From a virus, in IMG/VR virus record IMGVR_UViG_3300034284_002720, positions 21,371 to 85,370 of that record: a stretch of 64,000 nt of DNA. One strand, written 5' to 3'. This document shows, piece after piece, positions 18,622 to 28,293 of this stretch (within the stretch, counting starts at the first letter, position 1; every line of letters starts with the position of its first letter). The notes under the pieces are model-generated. The model had not been told where the DNA came from and ran no database searches. It worked only from the letters and a program-made list of their open reading frames with translations. The position numbers and the translations under genes are program-made.

Positions 18622-19209
18622 TCACTTCCCCAGTTTGAAAATTCTCTCTTGCCCCGGCAGTTCGGCACTTTTGTATACCACATCCCAACTGGTTTCTATG
18701 TCAAACTTGAAAGGCACGAAGGTCGCTTCTTCCCAAGCAACCTCCGTAGGAAATTTAACAGAGTAATTTTTCAGAATTACGCATAATTCTTCGTATTCGG
18801 CGAGCAATTGTCCGCATTTCATGCGACAAACAGGGGGAGGCACGAAGGGAGCCCCGTTTTGACCCATTTGGGGATAGGTCGCACTCTGAATCGCCCTGAG
18901 AGCCATCATATTGTAGTTTATATCCTCGGGCTCTGAAACGATCATGTGTATTGTCATCGTTATTGCCCTGTTGTCCGACTGGGAGTAGGTTTTGAGGGGA
19001 GAAGACCTTCCGATAACCACCTCGTCGTTATAAGATGCGGACTTGGTGTCTGTTATTTCGGGAAGAACTTTCATCTGAAGTGTGAATTCATTGTTCTTGT
19101 AGTACCTTCCCGAAAAGTCACGCAACGAGAAACAGTCTTGGCATGGTATTATTATGTAACAATCTTTTATGGGAACGAGAGGACCGCCCGTTATTGTTGC
19201 TGCTGGCAT
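18622..19209 (-). CDS. tail tube initiator/hub adaptor (putative)
   Basis: 195 aa. Beta-rich throughout, with NNEFTLQMKVLPEITDTKSASYNDEVVIGRSSP (only partly quoted elsewhere) and an RAITMTIHMIV strand followed by ALRAIQSATYPQ. The latter resembles the N-terminal tube-like domain of contractile-injection-system tube-initiator proteins. Located between the tape measure and gp53-like genes, where tube initiators (gp48/gp54, Cis7 N-terminus) are encoded. Contains VCRMKCG and other Cys residues. The family call rests on position and one motif. Confidence 0.55.
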   Translation of the reverse strand: MPAATITGGPLVPIKDCYIIIPCQDCFSLRDFSGRYYKNNEFTLQMKVLPEITDTKSASYNDEVVIGRSSPLKTYSQSDNRAITMTIHMIVSEPEDINYNMMALRAIQSATYPQMGQNGAPFVPPPVCRMKCGQLLAEYEELCVILKNYSVKFPTEVAWEEATFVPFKFDIETSWDVVYKSAELPGQERIFKLGK

Positions 19210-19223
19210 TGTTTTTACCTTTT

Positions 19224-22200
19224 TTACTTTCCGTTATTTACAAGACTTCTATTTGCACTATCTCCCACTCGGCCATATCTGCTATTTCCAAAAATTGCCG
19301 CATGCACGGGACTTCTGGGATCCCTTGTATTTCCTTGGCTATTTGCTCCTCCGCCCGGCAATATGGATGACCTCGGCTTCATAAGATCTACCAATGAATT
19401 GATGGCTTCCTTTATCTGGACAAGTTCGTCAACTTGCTCCTTGGATGCCTCTTCTATCCTTGCCAACTCGTCGCTCTGCAATTTATTCGTCCCAGCTTGG
19501 GCGCTTGTCTTTTCTCTAAGTATGGACTCGGTTATGTCGCGCAAGTGAACTGGCTGAACTGCACCGACCTCCGATTCGCTTTCTGGCCTTACCATCGGGA
19601 TTGCGTGGTGCCCAACCGGCGTGGTGAGTGCCACCGCCCTGTCCTCTAGGCCCACTTGCGTCTTCTTCAATAGGTTTTCAAGACCCGATCCGGAAGTTGC
19701 TGCTGGCATCAGTTTGCCCATCAAATCGTTGAGGGCTTTTTCCGTATGAGTGTCATGAACATATATGGACCCAGGGTTTTGTCCCATTTCCATGGTTTTT
19801 TCCATGGCCTTTCCTTGTTCCACTTGCTTGTCCAATGAATCTCCATAGCCGAACATCGACTTCAGTCCTCCCCAAGCCGAACTAAATCCTTTTTGTATTG
19901 CTGCTCCCACGATCTTGGCATTCTCTACTGCCGCCATTCCCGTTTCTTGTATGGCCATTCCAGCCTTAGAGCCGGCCTCCCAGACATTACCTTGCAACAA
20001 GTTCGCCCCAGCCCCATAGACGCTACCTACTGCGTGTGCAGTGCTTGGGCCGTTGGTCTCCATCGATCTGGCTTGTTCGGCTGCCGTCTGGCTGAAGCCC
20101 TCCGCAGCCGCCCCTAGCCCCGGAATCCATCCTTTCATCCATCCCCATATTCCATTCAATCCTTCTTGCAAACCACCCAGCCATGTTCCCCAAGCTGCCG
20201 GATCTAGCATCTTGCCCATGTAGTTGCCGAGCTGTTCGGATTTCTTCAAGGCCCAGTCAACCGCACCCCCGGCCGACTCATAGACTCCATACGCCTTTTC
20301 TCCTATCCATGAACCGACAGAGTTGAATCCGTCCTTGACCTTTCCTCCTACCCACATCGGAAAGTCAACGAAGGTTGATTTCAACCCGCTGCCAATGGTG
20401 CTAAATGCTCCTCCTACATTGTCATATATCGTATCTGCTATCCATCCTCCGCCGAGACTGCCGACAATACCCCCAACAAAAGCCCCTACTCCGGTTCCTA
20501 TAACTGGAATTATGCTTCCTATAGCCGCGCCCGCCGCCGCCCCGGCAAGACCTCCGGCCATCCCGCCGGCAGCCCCTACTGCCGCCTTACTTGTGCTCTC
20601 GCCCGTCATCTTTCTAATGCCGAAATCAATCAGCGGGCCCACGACAGGGAGTTTCTTTGCTGCAACGCCGACAAATTTAGACGCCTTACCTAAGAAGCCA
20701 AGCGCCTTGGGAGCCGCCTTTGCAATATCATCGGCACTGGACAAAACCACCTTCGCGGCATCATCAACAACAGCAGCCTTTGATGTTGCTCTAGCGGCCT
20801 TACCCATACTGCCTCCCATTTTGCCGAAGGGATTGGTTTTTGCCACATCATCCGCATTTCCGAAAATCTTTCTGAACCAACCGCCCTTTTGAGCCGCAGC
20901 CTTCCCCGCAGCCTTTGCTGCATCATCCGCTGCGGATGCGACTGGGTTGGCTGCGGCAGTAGCCGCTTTTCCTGCACTCTTTGCAGTCTCTTTTCCTATT
21001 AGGCCGATCTTTTGCAAGAAATTGGTCACGGGCTTGAAAAGATAGTCGCTGAACTTCTGGCTTATTGATTGCATTGCGCTGGCGAACGGTTTGACGAGCC
21101 AGTCATCCGCTAACTTTGCGACTCTTGACCCAAGATTTTTCAAAGGTGTCAATATGTATTCGTCCGCCCACTTTAGAACTTTGCCCCCCAAGTCCTTCAA
21201 AGGTTGCCAGATATAATCGTCTATCCATTTCCCAAATCCCTTAAGCCAACCCAATATCTTGCTAAACCACCCTCCTGATATGTAGTCCAACAACCCCTTC
21301 CAAGCCCTTATCGCTATGCCGACATAATCGTACAAGTTTTTCTTAAAAAGCGAGAAGAATTCGTCAACATACGGCGATAGGTTCTGCCACACCTTAGCAG
21401 CTCCTTTTATGAATCTTCCCATGAGCTTTATGGGAGACCTAACAAAGGTGTTGAACAAGCCCTTCATTATTTTGAACGGAAGCTTTAAGAAAAAGCGCGC
21501 CACATTGAACACGAACTTTCCAAGTCCAAGCAAAACGGTTTTTGCCATTCCGGCAAAGAAGCCTGCTATTCCGTAACACATGTCTGGAATTATTGAATTC
21601 CATATAAGAATATCACCTAGCCATTTGAAAGGAGATATTATGTCTGCGGCTATGCTCCAAATCCAATTGACTATTGGTTTGAATATGCCTGTAACCGCAT
21701 CCAACATTGCTCCGCCCATGTCTGTCAAGTTCTTCCCTAGTGCACTCCAATCGCCAGTAAATATAGAGCCTATTGCCTTTACAAAACTTGTAACCCATTT
21801 AACTGCGGCAGCAAATACATTTGCTAAAATTTCAACAACACCTATTACGGCGCTTATGGCCTTGACCACAACCCAGAGTGCGGCTCCTATTGGTGCTCCA
21901 ACAATCCAACCAATTGCTCTTCCTATCGGCTTCAGCCACGGAATAATTAAGGCAAATGCTCCGCTCAAATCGGCCGCTTCCGCACCGAATATGCTGGCTA
22001 TTGAGTTGAAAACCTTCAGGAACGATTCTCCGATTCCCTTGAATTGCTCTCCTATGTATAAAAACGCCCTGCCAACTGGTTTTAGAACATCGTAGAAACC
22101 TTGGAGCACTCCCTCAAAAATTGTGAACGCTCCATAAAGCGTCAAGGACAAGAACTTCTCAAGCCACTCAGCAGCCCCGCTGAACCTCAGCAAGCCGAAT

Positions 22201-25200
22201 GTCAAACCATCCAATATTCCAACTAATGCTCCCGAGGTCGTTGACGCGGCGTACATTCCCCATGTCATGTCTTGGGTCTCTTTGCCCATGGCCTTCATTA
22301 GTCCTTCAAAGTTCTTTCCGGTGTTCTGGAATCCGCTGACTGCACCAAACACCGCGTCGATAGCCGTAAAGACCAATTGGGCGGTTCCGGCAGTACCCCC
22401 CAATATTGCCGCCCTTGCTCCCTTCGCGGTGGCCATCATGCCACCTTTGAATATTCCGCCGATGTTTCTAAAGAAGCCCCCGAAGCCGCCAGAGAACACC
22501 TTCGTCAGGCCAGAGAAGCCCCCCTTGCTCTTCCAGGCTCTAGAAATTAAATCAAATGGATTGGGTCCTCCCACCAAGTCTATTTTTAAACCCTTCCATA
22601 CATTCTTGAAGGAGTTTGTAATGAAATTAAAGCCCTTGGCTACTCTACCTCCCGTAAAAACATCAAAAAACTTATCCACGGACTGGAATGACGATTTGAG
22701 TATGTTCTTTGGGGGAACCTTGAAACCCAACCCTGCATTTCCGCGCCTAGCCAGAGCGAATGCCTTGCTGCTTTCTTTAAATGCTTTTTTCACATGATCC
22801 AGTGCCGAAGCTGTAGTCTTATAAGGTCTCGTGTTTTTGAAACTGTCCAACAACTTTGTTAGCGGCTTCGTCTTGGACTTTGAAAATGTGTCCAAAAAAG
22901 CGTCCCCAGAATTCAAAAGCGACTCAAAAATTCCCTTGGGCTTCAATTTGAAGAAATAGGCATCAATTCCTTTTCTTGACTCCTTGAATGATCGTGAAGC
23001 ATTTTCAAAAGCATTTCCAACCTTATTGAAGAATTTAGATCCTCTTTCTCCAACATCCTCTAATGATCCGACAATGTTGTTTTTCCATCTATCTCCCGTT
23101 TCATCCAATGATCCAAAAATGTCTCTCGGATTAAATCGCTTGCCGCCCGCGCCGCCGACCCCCGCAGCCCCAGCCGCTGTCCCGCCCATGCCCCCCAAAC
23201 CAGCGAGCCACGATCCTATTCCTCTGACTGGGCTTCCCAGCGTCGCCCACAACGCCGCACTGTTTAGTCCTATTTGAAGCGCAAGCAAGCCCATGGATCC
23301 TATCAAGGCCATAGAGGAAGATACGAATTTAGAAACAAAGTTCCTGACCTTCTCATTAAACTCAGCCATGCTATTCGCGAGGGCCTTTGCCGGATCCAGA
23401 GCCGCCTCAGTCTTTGTCGCAAGAATCTTTTGATCCTTGTCAAACTTGTCGTACATCTCATTGAATGTCTTTGTGTCGCCCGTTTTTAGCGCCTTGAGCA
23501 TCGCACTGTAGTCGCCGACATCCAATCCTTGTTCCTTTTGACCCTTCATAAGGGCCTCTACGCTCGCAACCATGCTGTTTTCAAAAAACTTTTGTTCACC
23601 CATCCCAGCAACTTGTGCTGCCATCTGCTCCTTCGTTCCGCTGAGGCCAAACTTTTTGGCCATCTCGGCGGAATTTGAGGCGAGATTTATCATGGCTGAC
23701 GACATATCATCTTTACTATTTGAAAAATCTCTACTCTCGTAGATCTGCTTCATTGCGTCTTTTAGATTTATATCCTCAGCCGATTTTTCTCTGAGCGACG
23801 CAAGGGCGTTCTGTCCAGCGCCCATTATCGCTTGATTCTTCTGCTGTAAGGCTTGTTTCTTCTCTTCTTCTGTCCCAAACTTGGAACTGGCTTTCTTGTC
23901 AAGCTCTTCTAATGTTGCGTCTAGTCCCCTACTGGACTTTTCATATGTTGACGCCAAACTCTCCAACCCGGCTATGCTTGTTCCCAAGCTTTCTGAAAAT
24001 ACAGACAATATCTGTCTTTCTTCCTCGGACAGATTTTTGAAATCCAAGTTCTTTCCTTGGCCGGGACCTCTTCCTATCGCCTCAGCAACCATATCTTTCA
24101 AACTTGAAGCAAAAACCGATTGATCCTTTCTGGTCTTTCCGAAATTTCCAAAAATCATCCTCTCCGACGCATCGCCCCCAGCTTGTGCAGCAACGCTAAA
24201 AAGAAGAGCTTGAGTACGCTGATCGGCATTCATCATCCCGGCATAACTGGACATAGCCTCTACGAACTTTGTGTTCTCTTCAAACCCGGTCTTCTTGAAC
24301 TCGGCGACCATCTGTATCGTTGATCTTGCCGCTGAGGATGTGAGGATTCCTTGGTTCCTCATGTTTTTGAGGATTCCCTCGGACGATTTCATTGCTCCCA
24401 AAAGCTCATCCCCGGTCACCCCCGTTGAAAGAGCGACATCCCTCATGCTTCTTGCGAGGTCGCTCATTTGGTTTGCGCTCATTCCGAGCGTCCTGTGCCA
24501 ATCACCAAACAGCTCGGCCGTCTGCTGCGTCTCTGATCCGATCATCGTAGACAAGAACAAGCCAGACTTGAGAACCTTTAACCCATCCTTTTGATTCTTG
24601 AATCCTTTCTTGAAGTTTGTAGTCACTGCCTTTTGGAGAGCGTCCACAGTCTTGCCTGTCTCACTGACGACCGAGCCGCCTAGATTGGCGAACTCGTTCT
24701 GCATATTTCTAAATTCACCCGTTACGCCTTGTGTTTGAAATGCTATTTCCTTCATCTCTTGTCCGAACTCTGTGGCATCGGCCACGGAGCCCGCAAAGAT
24801 GCTCTGTATTAAACTCCCATGCCCGCCAAGCATCATGCTGCTAACGCCCATCGCAAGCTTGGCCATCCGTACCTTAAAATTGTCATTGAACCCTTGGTTG
24901 ATGTAGGCAGCTAGATCCTCGCCGTGCTTTCTATACCTTGCAGCATCGCCCGGATCTCCCGGCGAAGATGGGTTAATGGGCGGCCCTCCTCCGTTTCGTC
25001 CACCACCAGATCCATGCCTCAACGCCGCCGCAGCCGCCCTTTCCGCACGGCTGTCCGCGCCTATCGCTGCCGTTGCCGCACCGGCACCCAAAAGAATGCG
25101 TTCCGACACTTCTTGTCTGGCCTTTTCATGGCTAGCCAGTATTTTTTGAAGTATGCTATTTGTTTCTCTTAATGACTGCCTATCGCCTTTGCTTGCTTCG

Positions 25201-25469
25201 GAGGAGGCAGATTTTTGTTTCTCAAGTTCATCCCCAACTTCCTTAATCTGAGCGACCAAGTTCCGCAATGCTTCTACATTATTGCTAACATTTTCGCCTA
25301 GATCGCCCAATGCCTTGACAATTTCCGAATTCAAACTTTGATCTTTGGCCATTTTAGACACATTGTCTATCACTATCTTCGTGGCAGACAGCAGCGAGGC
25401 CGATAATTTTTCAAATTCAGCACTATTGATTTCGGTTACTCTTCCGCGTGAATCATTTATCTCTGCCAT
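19224..25469 (-). CDS. tail tape measure protein
   Basis: 2081 aa, by far the longest gene. Helical, Ala/Lys/Gly-rich N-terminus with coiled coils (1-140), an extracellular-protein-like Gly-rich linker, and a tape-measure core (about 190-700: FGQEMKEIAFQTQGVTGEF, LGMSANQMSDLARSM). Several membrane-like helices follow (about 725-770, 1010-1035, 1180-1230) and a glycine-zipper segment (about 1640-1690, AAAGAAIG ... VGAFVGGIVG). Tape measures set tail length and can enter the host membrane on ejection. With about 0.15 nm per residue, a tail near 300 nm is predicted (inference). ATG at 25469 overlaps the upstream stop (TGATG) with GGAGAG 3-4 nt before it. A GTG one codon earlier is possible. Confidence 0.92.
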   Translation of the reverse strand: MAEINDSRGRVTEINSAEFEKLSASLLSATKIVIDNVSKMAKDQSLNSEIVKALGDLGENVSNNVEALRNLVAQIKEVGDELEKQKSASSEASKGDRQSLRETNSILQKILASHEKARQEVSERILLGAGAATAAIGADSRAERAAAAALRHGSGGGRNGGGPPINPSSPGDPGDAARYRKHGEDLAAYINQGFNDNFKVRMAKLAMGVSSMMLGGHGSLIQSIFAGSVADATEFGQEMKEIAFQTQGVTGEFRNMQNEFANLGGSVVSETGKTVDALQKAVTTNFKKGFKNQKDGLKVLKSGLFLSTMIGSETQQTAELFGDWHRTLGMSANQMSDLARSMRDVALSTGVTGDELLGAMKSSEGILKNMRNQGILTSSAARSTIQMVAEFKKTGFEENTKFVEAMSSYAGMMNADQRTQALLFSVAAQAGGDASERMIFGNFGKTRKDQSVFASSLKDMVAEAIGRGPGQGKNLDFKNLSEEERQILSVFSESLGTSIAGLESLASTYEKSSRGLDATLEELDKKASSKFGTEEEKKQALQQKNQAIMGAGQNALASLREKSAEDINLKDAMKQIYESRDFSNSKDDMSSAMINLASNSAEMAKKFGLSGTKEQMAAQVAGMGEQKFFENSMVASVEALMKGQKEQGLDVGDYSAMLKALKTGDTKTFNEMYDKFDKDQKILATKTEAALDPAKALANSMAEFNEKVRNFVSKFVSSSMALIGSMGLLALQIGLNSAALWATLGSPVRGIGSWLAGLGGMGGTAAGAAGVGGAGGKRFNPRDIFGSLDETGDRWKNNIVGSLEDVGERGSKFFNKVGNAFENASRSFKESRKGIDAYFFKLKPKGIFESLLNSGDAFLDTFSKSKTKPLTKLLDSFKNTRPYKTTASALDHVKKAFKESSKAFALARRGNAGLGFKVPPKNILKSSFQSVDKFFDVFTGGRVAKGFNFITNSFKNVWKGLKIDLVGGPNPFDLISRAWKSKGGFSGLTKVFSGGFGGFFRNIGGIFKGGMMATAKGARAAILGGTAGTAQLVFTAIDAVFGAVSGFQNTGKNFEGLMKAMGKETQDMTWGMYAASTTSGALVGILDGLTFGLLRFSGAAEWLEKFLSLTLYGAFTIFEGVLQGFYDVLKPVGRAFLYIGEQFKGIGESFLKVFNSIASIFGAEAADLSGAFALIIPWLKPIGRAIGWIVGAPIGAALWVVVKAISAVIGVVEILANVFAAAVKWVTSFVKAIGSIFTGDWSALGKNLTDMGGAMLDAVTGIFKPIVNWIWSIAADIISPFKWLGDILIWNSIIPDMCYGIAGFFAGMAKTVLLGLGKFVFNVARFFLKLPFKIMKGLFNTFVRSPIKLMGRFIKGAAKVWQNLSPYVDEFFSLFKKNLYDYVGIAIRAWKGLLDYISGGWFSKILGWLKGFGKWIDDYIWQPLKDLGGKVLKWADEYILTPLKNLGSRVAKLADDWLVKPFASAMQSISQKFSDYLFKPVTNFLQKIGLIGKETAKSAGKAATAAANPVASAADDAAKAAGKAAAQKGGWFRKIFGNADDVAKTNPFGKMGGSMGKAARATSKAAVVDDAAKVVLSSADDIAKAAPKALGFLGKASKFVGVAAKKLPVVGPLIDFGIRKMTGESTSKAAVGAAGGMAGGLAGAAAGAAIGSIIPVIGTGVGAFVGGIVGSLGGGWIADTIYDNVGGAFSTIGSGLKSTFVDFPMWVGGKVKDGFNSVGSWIGEKAYGVYESAGGAVDWALKKSEQLGNYMGKMLDPAAWGTWLGGLQEGLNGIWGWMKGWIPGLGAAAEGFSQTAAEQARSMETNGPSTAHAVGSVYGAGANLLQGNVWEAGSKAGMAIQETGMAAVENAKIVGAAIQKGFSSAWGGLKSMFGYGDSLDKQVEQGKAMEKTMEMGQNPGSIYVHDTHTEKALNDLMGKLMPAATSGSGLENLLKKTQVGLEDRAVALTTPVGHHAIPMVRPESESEVGAVQPVHLRDITESILREKTSAQAGTNKLQSDELARIEEASKEQVDELVQIKEAINSLVDLMKPRSSILPGGGANSQGNTRDPRSPVHAAIFGNSRYGRVGDSANRSLVNNGK

Positions 25470-26014
25470 CACTCTCCGGTGTTAATCTGTCCTTGCTGGG
25501 GCTGGTTTAAATTAGTCATTTGGCTTGCTTTTGGGTTTATCTGCTGCCTTATCTGCTCTTGAACTTGTCGTCTTATGATTTGAACCTCGGCCGGGTCATA
25601 TGACCGCACGGCCGACATCACACTCAGCAAGAACTTGCTATCCAGAACCTTCATTTGCCTTATACCCGCCCTTTTGTAGGATCTGTATGCCGCCTTGAAG
25701 TTCTCATCATCCGATACCGACTTGTAGGAAAACCCCATCTTGCCGGTTCTGGCTATTAGATCCCTTATTGAAGGAAAGGTAAGCCTGTGCAAGTTTATTC
25801 CTGAGATCTTGTCAGAAGCGGGATTGTTCTCCACAACTATGATGAGTGGGTAAGGATCATGACGCCAGAAAGTGTAGTTGAAGCTCACAAGGCTTCCCCT
25901 CACGGCAATAAAGTTGCCTTTCATTCTTCGGTTCGGGTTGGTTACAACATCTTGACGAACCGGAGCAAAGAACTGCTCTAGTAGACTCGATCTATTTCGG
26001 GGTTGAAAAGCCAT
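25469..26014 (-). CDS. tail morphogenesis protein upstream of tape measure, unknown
   Basis: 181 aa, not recognised. Mixed fold: a basic N-terminus, beta strands GNFIAVRGSLVSFNYTFW and PLIIVVENN, then the helix-rich HRLTFPSIRDLIARTG, and a Gln-rich C-terminal tail (QEQIRQQINP ... QPQQGQ). It directly precedes the tape measure, where tail-assembly chaperones or hub-assembly proteins usually sit. No frameshift-type slippery site was noticed. The start is preceded by TATAAATG and, about 40 nt upstream, by a TATATA box. Confidence 0.65.
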   Translation of the reverse strand: MAFQPRNRSSLLEQFFAPVRQDVVTNPNRRMKGNFIAVRGSLVSFNYTFWRHDPYPLIIVVENNPASDKISGINLHRLTFPSIRDLIARTGKMGFSYKSVSDDENFKAAYRSYKRAGIRQMKVLDSKFLLSVMSAVRSYDPAEVQIIRRQVQEQIRQQINPKASQMTNLNQPQQGQINTGE

Positions 26015-26050
26015 TTATAGCCTATGGGTAAGCCGGTGGGGTGGGCTACG

Positions 26051-26056
26051 TATATA
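26051..26056 (-). promoter_or_regulatory. TATATA box, putative late promoter
   Basis: On the minus strand the sequence reads CCTATATACG about 37 nt upstream of the start at 26014. It is one of a series of TATATA boxes near gene starts in this window and would drive the tape measure and baseplate genes. Its resemblance to the T4 late promoter (TATAAATA) is the basis of the call. Confidence 0.4.
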
Positions 26057-26083
26057 GGCTTTTTGGCGGAAATTTTGGTCAGA

Positions 26084-26545
26084 TCACATGCTGTTGGATA
26101 AGTCTCCGGCACTTCCGTTGACTATTATCTTGTTCTGTGGATCATTCGGGGTGGAATTGAGTTCTTCTTGAGCCTCGGAGCTTTTCTTAAAGAAGTTCTT
26201 GAACTCGTCCACTACCGCCTCTTTTATCTTCTCGGCGGCCTCCTCGCCGGTCATGTCGGATATGAGATCCGAGAAAACCTCCTCCAAGTTCAATGAGTAG
26301 GCCTTGCCGTACGGCTCTGTGTCGCTTTCGTTTTGTATTCTATAAGCAAGGTTAGATCCCACCTTGTATATGCGGACGCCCTCAAAGTTGAGTCCTTCCT
26401 GAGGGGTGCTGAGAAACAGATAAGGATTGTCGCTCTTTAAGAAGTCATCCACCTTGAGCCCACCCTCACCCAGTATATCTCGTATGATCTCCAGCTCTTC
26501 TCTGGCTCTCGCGTTTTTCTTGTCTATAAAACTTGAAAATCTCAT
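26084..26545 (-). CDS. unknown morphogenesis protein with F-x-x-F N-terminus
   Basis: 153 aa. Starts MRFSSFIDKKNARAREEL, a variant of the shared N-terminal motif described in the findings but without the hydrophobic-x-Glu site at 9-12. A central beta segment (YLFLSTPQEGLNFEGVRIYK) is followed by an amphipathic helical region with Glu/Lys repeats (about 90-125) and a polar tail. No family recognised. It is one base from the neighbouring 420-aa gene and likely co-translated. Confidence 0.6.
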   Translation of the reverse strand: MRFSSFIDKKNARAREELEIIRDILGEGGLKVDDFLKSDNPYLFLSTPQEGLNFEGVRIYKVGSNLAYRIQNESDTEPYGKAYSLNLEEVFSDLISDMTGEEAAEKIKEAVVDEFKNFFKKSSEAQEELNSTPNDPQNKIIVNGSAGDLSNSM

Positions 26546-26546
26546 T

Positions 26547-27809
26547 TTAGCATTGCCTCATCAGTAGGTCGTGTACGCTGTAAACACATCTCTTCAGAAC
26601 TTTCAAGTCGCTCGGATTGCCAGGATATGCGAACTCCTTGAACTCCGTGCCTTGCATAGATTCTGCCGCTTCCCTGATTGTTGATAAGCCGGCCGTTAAG
26701 AAGAGCATGCCGTTTCTTTTTTCCATGAACTCTATCTCGTCCATCCTGGGGTTGCCGTACTCATCTTGACCATCTGTTTCTTTGACGAAGTAAATCTTGA
26801 GGTCTATCATCGGGACTATTTGGCCGTCGTCCGTGATCATGGCTTCTGAGTTCTCAGACCGCACGGTCTTAACTAGAATCTTTCCTTCGGCGTAGGCTCC
26901 CCTGAGAGCGTTAGACATGTCCCAGCCCAAGTAGTAAATCGTTCCGCCCTCATCCACGACATTTATAATGAATGCTTGCTCGTCAAATTGCTTGGCAATT
27001 GATTCAACCACGATTCTTCTTCTTAGCACATCTCTTTCTTCGGGACTTCCGTCTGAAAGTCTCTTGAGTTCTGGCTCCGACAAATATCTCTCAGGATCAT
27101 CCTCCCTCAAGCACCAACTGCCAAGAGCAACCTCGCCCCATTCCGAGTTGAGCCTGGTAGACATCTTTATTGAGTACTCCTTCTCGTTGAAGATGATATT
27201 TTCTTTATCGGGACTGCTGCTGACTTGCACCGAACCTGTAAGGGCGGCCAAGAACTTTCTGTGTATCTCGCCCTTGTTTCCGCTGTATCCCATCATCCTT
27301 ATGAGAGCCTCATTCAGTCCGGGAACCGGCTCCAGGCCTTGAAATATGTGGTTGACAACGCTCGTTGCTGGATTGTTCTTGTCAAGCTGATCCTTAATGC
27401 TCTTCCTTATGTTCTTGGATGCGCTCGCGATGTTTGAGTTCATTCTCAATAACTGTATGTTCCAGTTGTCCTCGATGAACTTTCTCTGGTAGGGCTCCAT
27501 TTCATCCCGATCTCTCATTGGAGAAAGCATGTCCATGAGCTTCGCCGCATCCCCCTTTATGCTTTCCTTGAAGTAGTTTGATTTCCAAACTTCAAAATCC
27601 AACTCTGAGTCGGACTCTTCGGGCATGTCCGGAACTTCTGGATCCTCCGTCACGTCATCATTCTGCTGCTGTGATTCCGGCTCTATCCCAAGATTTTGAT
27701 CCTGTGCTTGCATTTCCTCGGAGGGCTCTTGTTCTGTTGGCTGTTGGCTCGTCTGAGCCGACGCCGCATCCATCTCCGCTTCTAGCCAAAATTCAAGATT
27801 GTGATTCAT
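26547..27809 (-). CDS. acidic-N-terminus phage protein, unknown (420 aa)
   Basis: 420 aa from ATG 27809, which overlaps the upstream stop as ATGA and has AAGGA 5 nt upstream. The longer reading would run through the upstream gene. Begins MNHNLEFWLEAEMDA, matching the shared N-terminal motif (F-W-L-E-A-E). Residues about 15-75 are a disordered Gln/Glu/Pro/Asp-rich linker. The rest is mixed alpha/beta with WGEVALGSWCLRED, GTIYYLGWDMSNALRGAYAEG and RMDEIEFMEKRNGMLFL. Not recognised. The motif followed by an acidic linker suits a head-packaged protein or scaffold, although the neighbours are tail genes. Confidence 0.6.
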   Translation of the reverse strand: MNHNLEFWLEAEMDAASAQTSQQPTEQEPSEEMQAQDQNLGIEPESQQQNDDVTEDPEVPDMPEESDSELDFEVWKSNYFKESIKGDAAKLMDMLSPMRDRDEMEPYQRKFIEDNWNIQLLRMNSNIASASKNIRKSIKDQLDKNNPATSVVNHIFQGLEPVPGLNEALIRMMGYSGNKGEIHRKFLAALTGSVQVSSSPDKENIIFNEKEYSIKMSTRLNSEWGEVALGSWCLREDDPERYLSEPELKRLSDGSPEERDVLRRRIVVESIAKQFDEQAFIINVVDEGGTIYYLGWDMSNALRGAYAEGKILVKTVRSENSEAMITDDGQIVPMIDLKIYFVKETDGQDEYGNPRMDEIEFMEKRNGMLFLTAGLSTIREAAESMQGTEFKEFAYPGNPSDLKVLKRCVYSVHDLLMRQC

Positions 27810-28246
27810 GGTTCCTTCTTCTCCCTCTGTATCTTCTCCATAAGCGACTTTCTGTTTATGCCGCTCGAGTCGTATATGTTGATTGTGTTGCCGCCCTTTT
27901 CCTTTCCTTTTCCCATCCAAGGCTGGAAAGTGTCGGGTTGCTTGAGTTTGATTCTCGTCATGAGATCGGCTATCTTTGCCATCTTGTCGCTTGTCTCAAT
28001 CTTTGTCTTAAGAAGGTTGACAAGGGCCTCCTTGCTTGCGGTCGATGAATCTCCATCGTTAAGAACCATGTTTGAAAAAGTATCAACTAGACCAGAAACT
28101 TGGTTCCTATCGTCGCGCAGATTGTTCATTATCTCGCCGTACACCCCCAAAAGGGACTCGTCGCTAATAATTGACAATTCCTGGGATTTGGGATTCATCA
28201 CCCCATTCTCTACCTCCGCCTCCACCACTTCCAGTTCTTTGTCCAT
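27806..28246 (-). CDS. unknown helical protein at head of tail operon
   Basis: 146 aa from ATG 28246 (a TTG at 28285 would add 13 residues). First minus-strand gene of the tail block. Acidic N-terminus (DKELEVVEAEVENG), a helical middle (LVNLLKTKIETSDKMAKIA), then QPDTFQPWMGKGKEKGG and a basic C-terminal helix. No family recognised. In many phages such small helical proteins are terminase small subunits or late regulators, but no helix-turn-helix could be confirmed. Confidence 0.6.
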   Translation of the reverse strand: MDKELEVVEAEVENGVMNPKSQELSIISDESLLGVYGEIMNNLRDDRNQVSGLVDTFSNMVLNDGDSSTASKEALVNLLKTKIETSDKMAKIADLMTRIKLKQPDTFQPWMGKGKEKGGNTINIYDSSGINRKSLMEKIQREKKEP

Positions 28247-28252
28247 ATCAAC

Positions 28253-28260
28253 TATATAGA
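28253..28260. promoter_or_regulatory. TATATA box between divergent genes
   Basis: CTATATAGAA lies in the 47-bp gap between the divergent starts at 28246 and 28294. The box is nearly palindromic, so it could serve either side. The gap holds no other recognisable element, and no clear -35 sequence. Confidence 0.4.
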
Positions 28261-28293
28261 ATGACTTCTTACAATTAATTGCCAAAGGTACTC

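Noticed and set aside
20323-20892. Plus-strand Pro/Ala-rich frame and similar long frames at 22267-22797 and 22984-23277
   Set aside because: Antisense to the tape measure; Ala/Gly/Pro-rich text is the mirror of Gly/Ala/Lys codons and there are no ribosome sites.
27578-28259. Plus-strand frames opposite the tail-operon head genes
   Set aside because: They lie entirely opposite two better-supported minus-strand genes joined by an ATGA overlap; no motifs.
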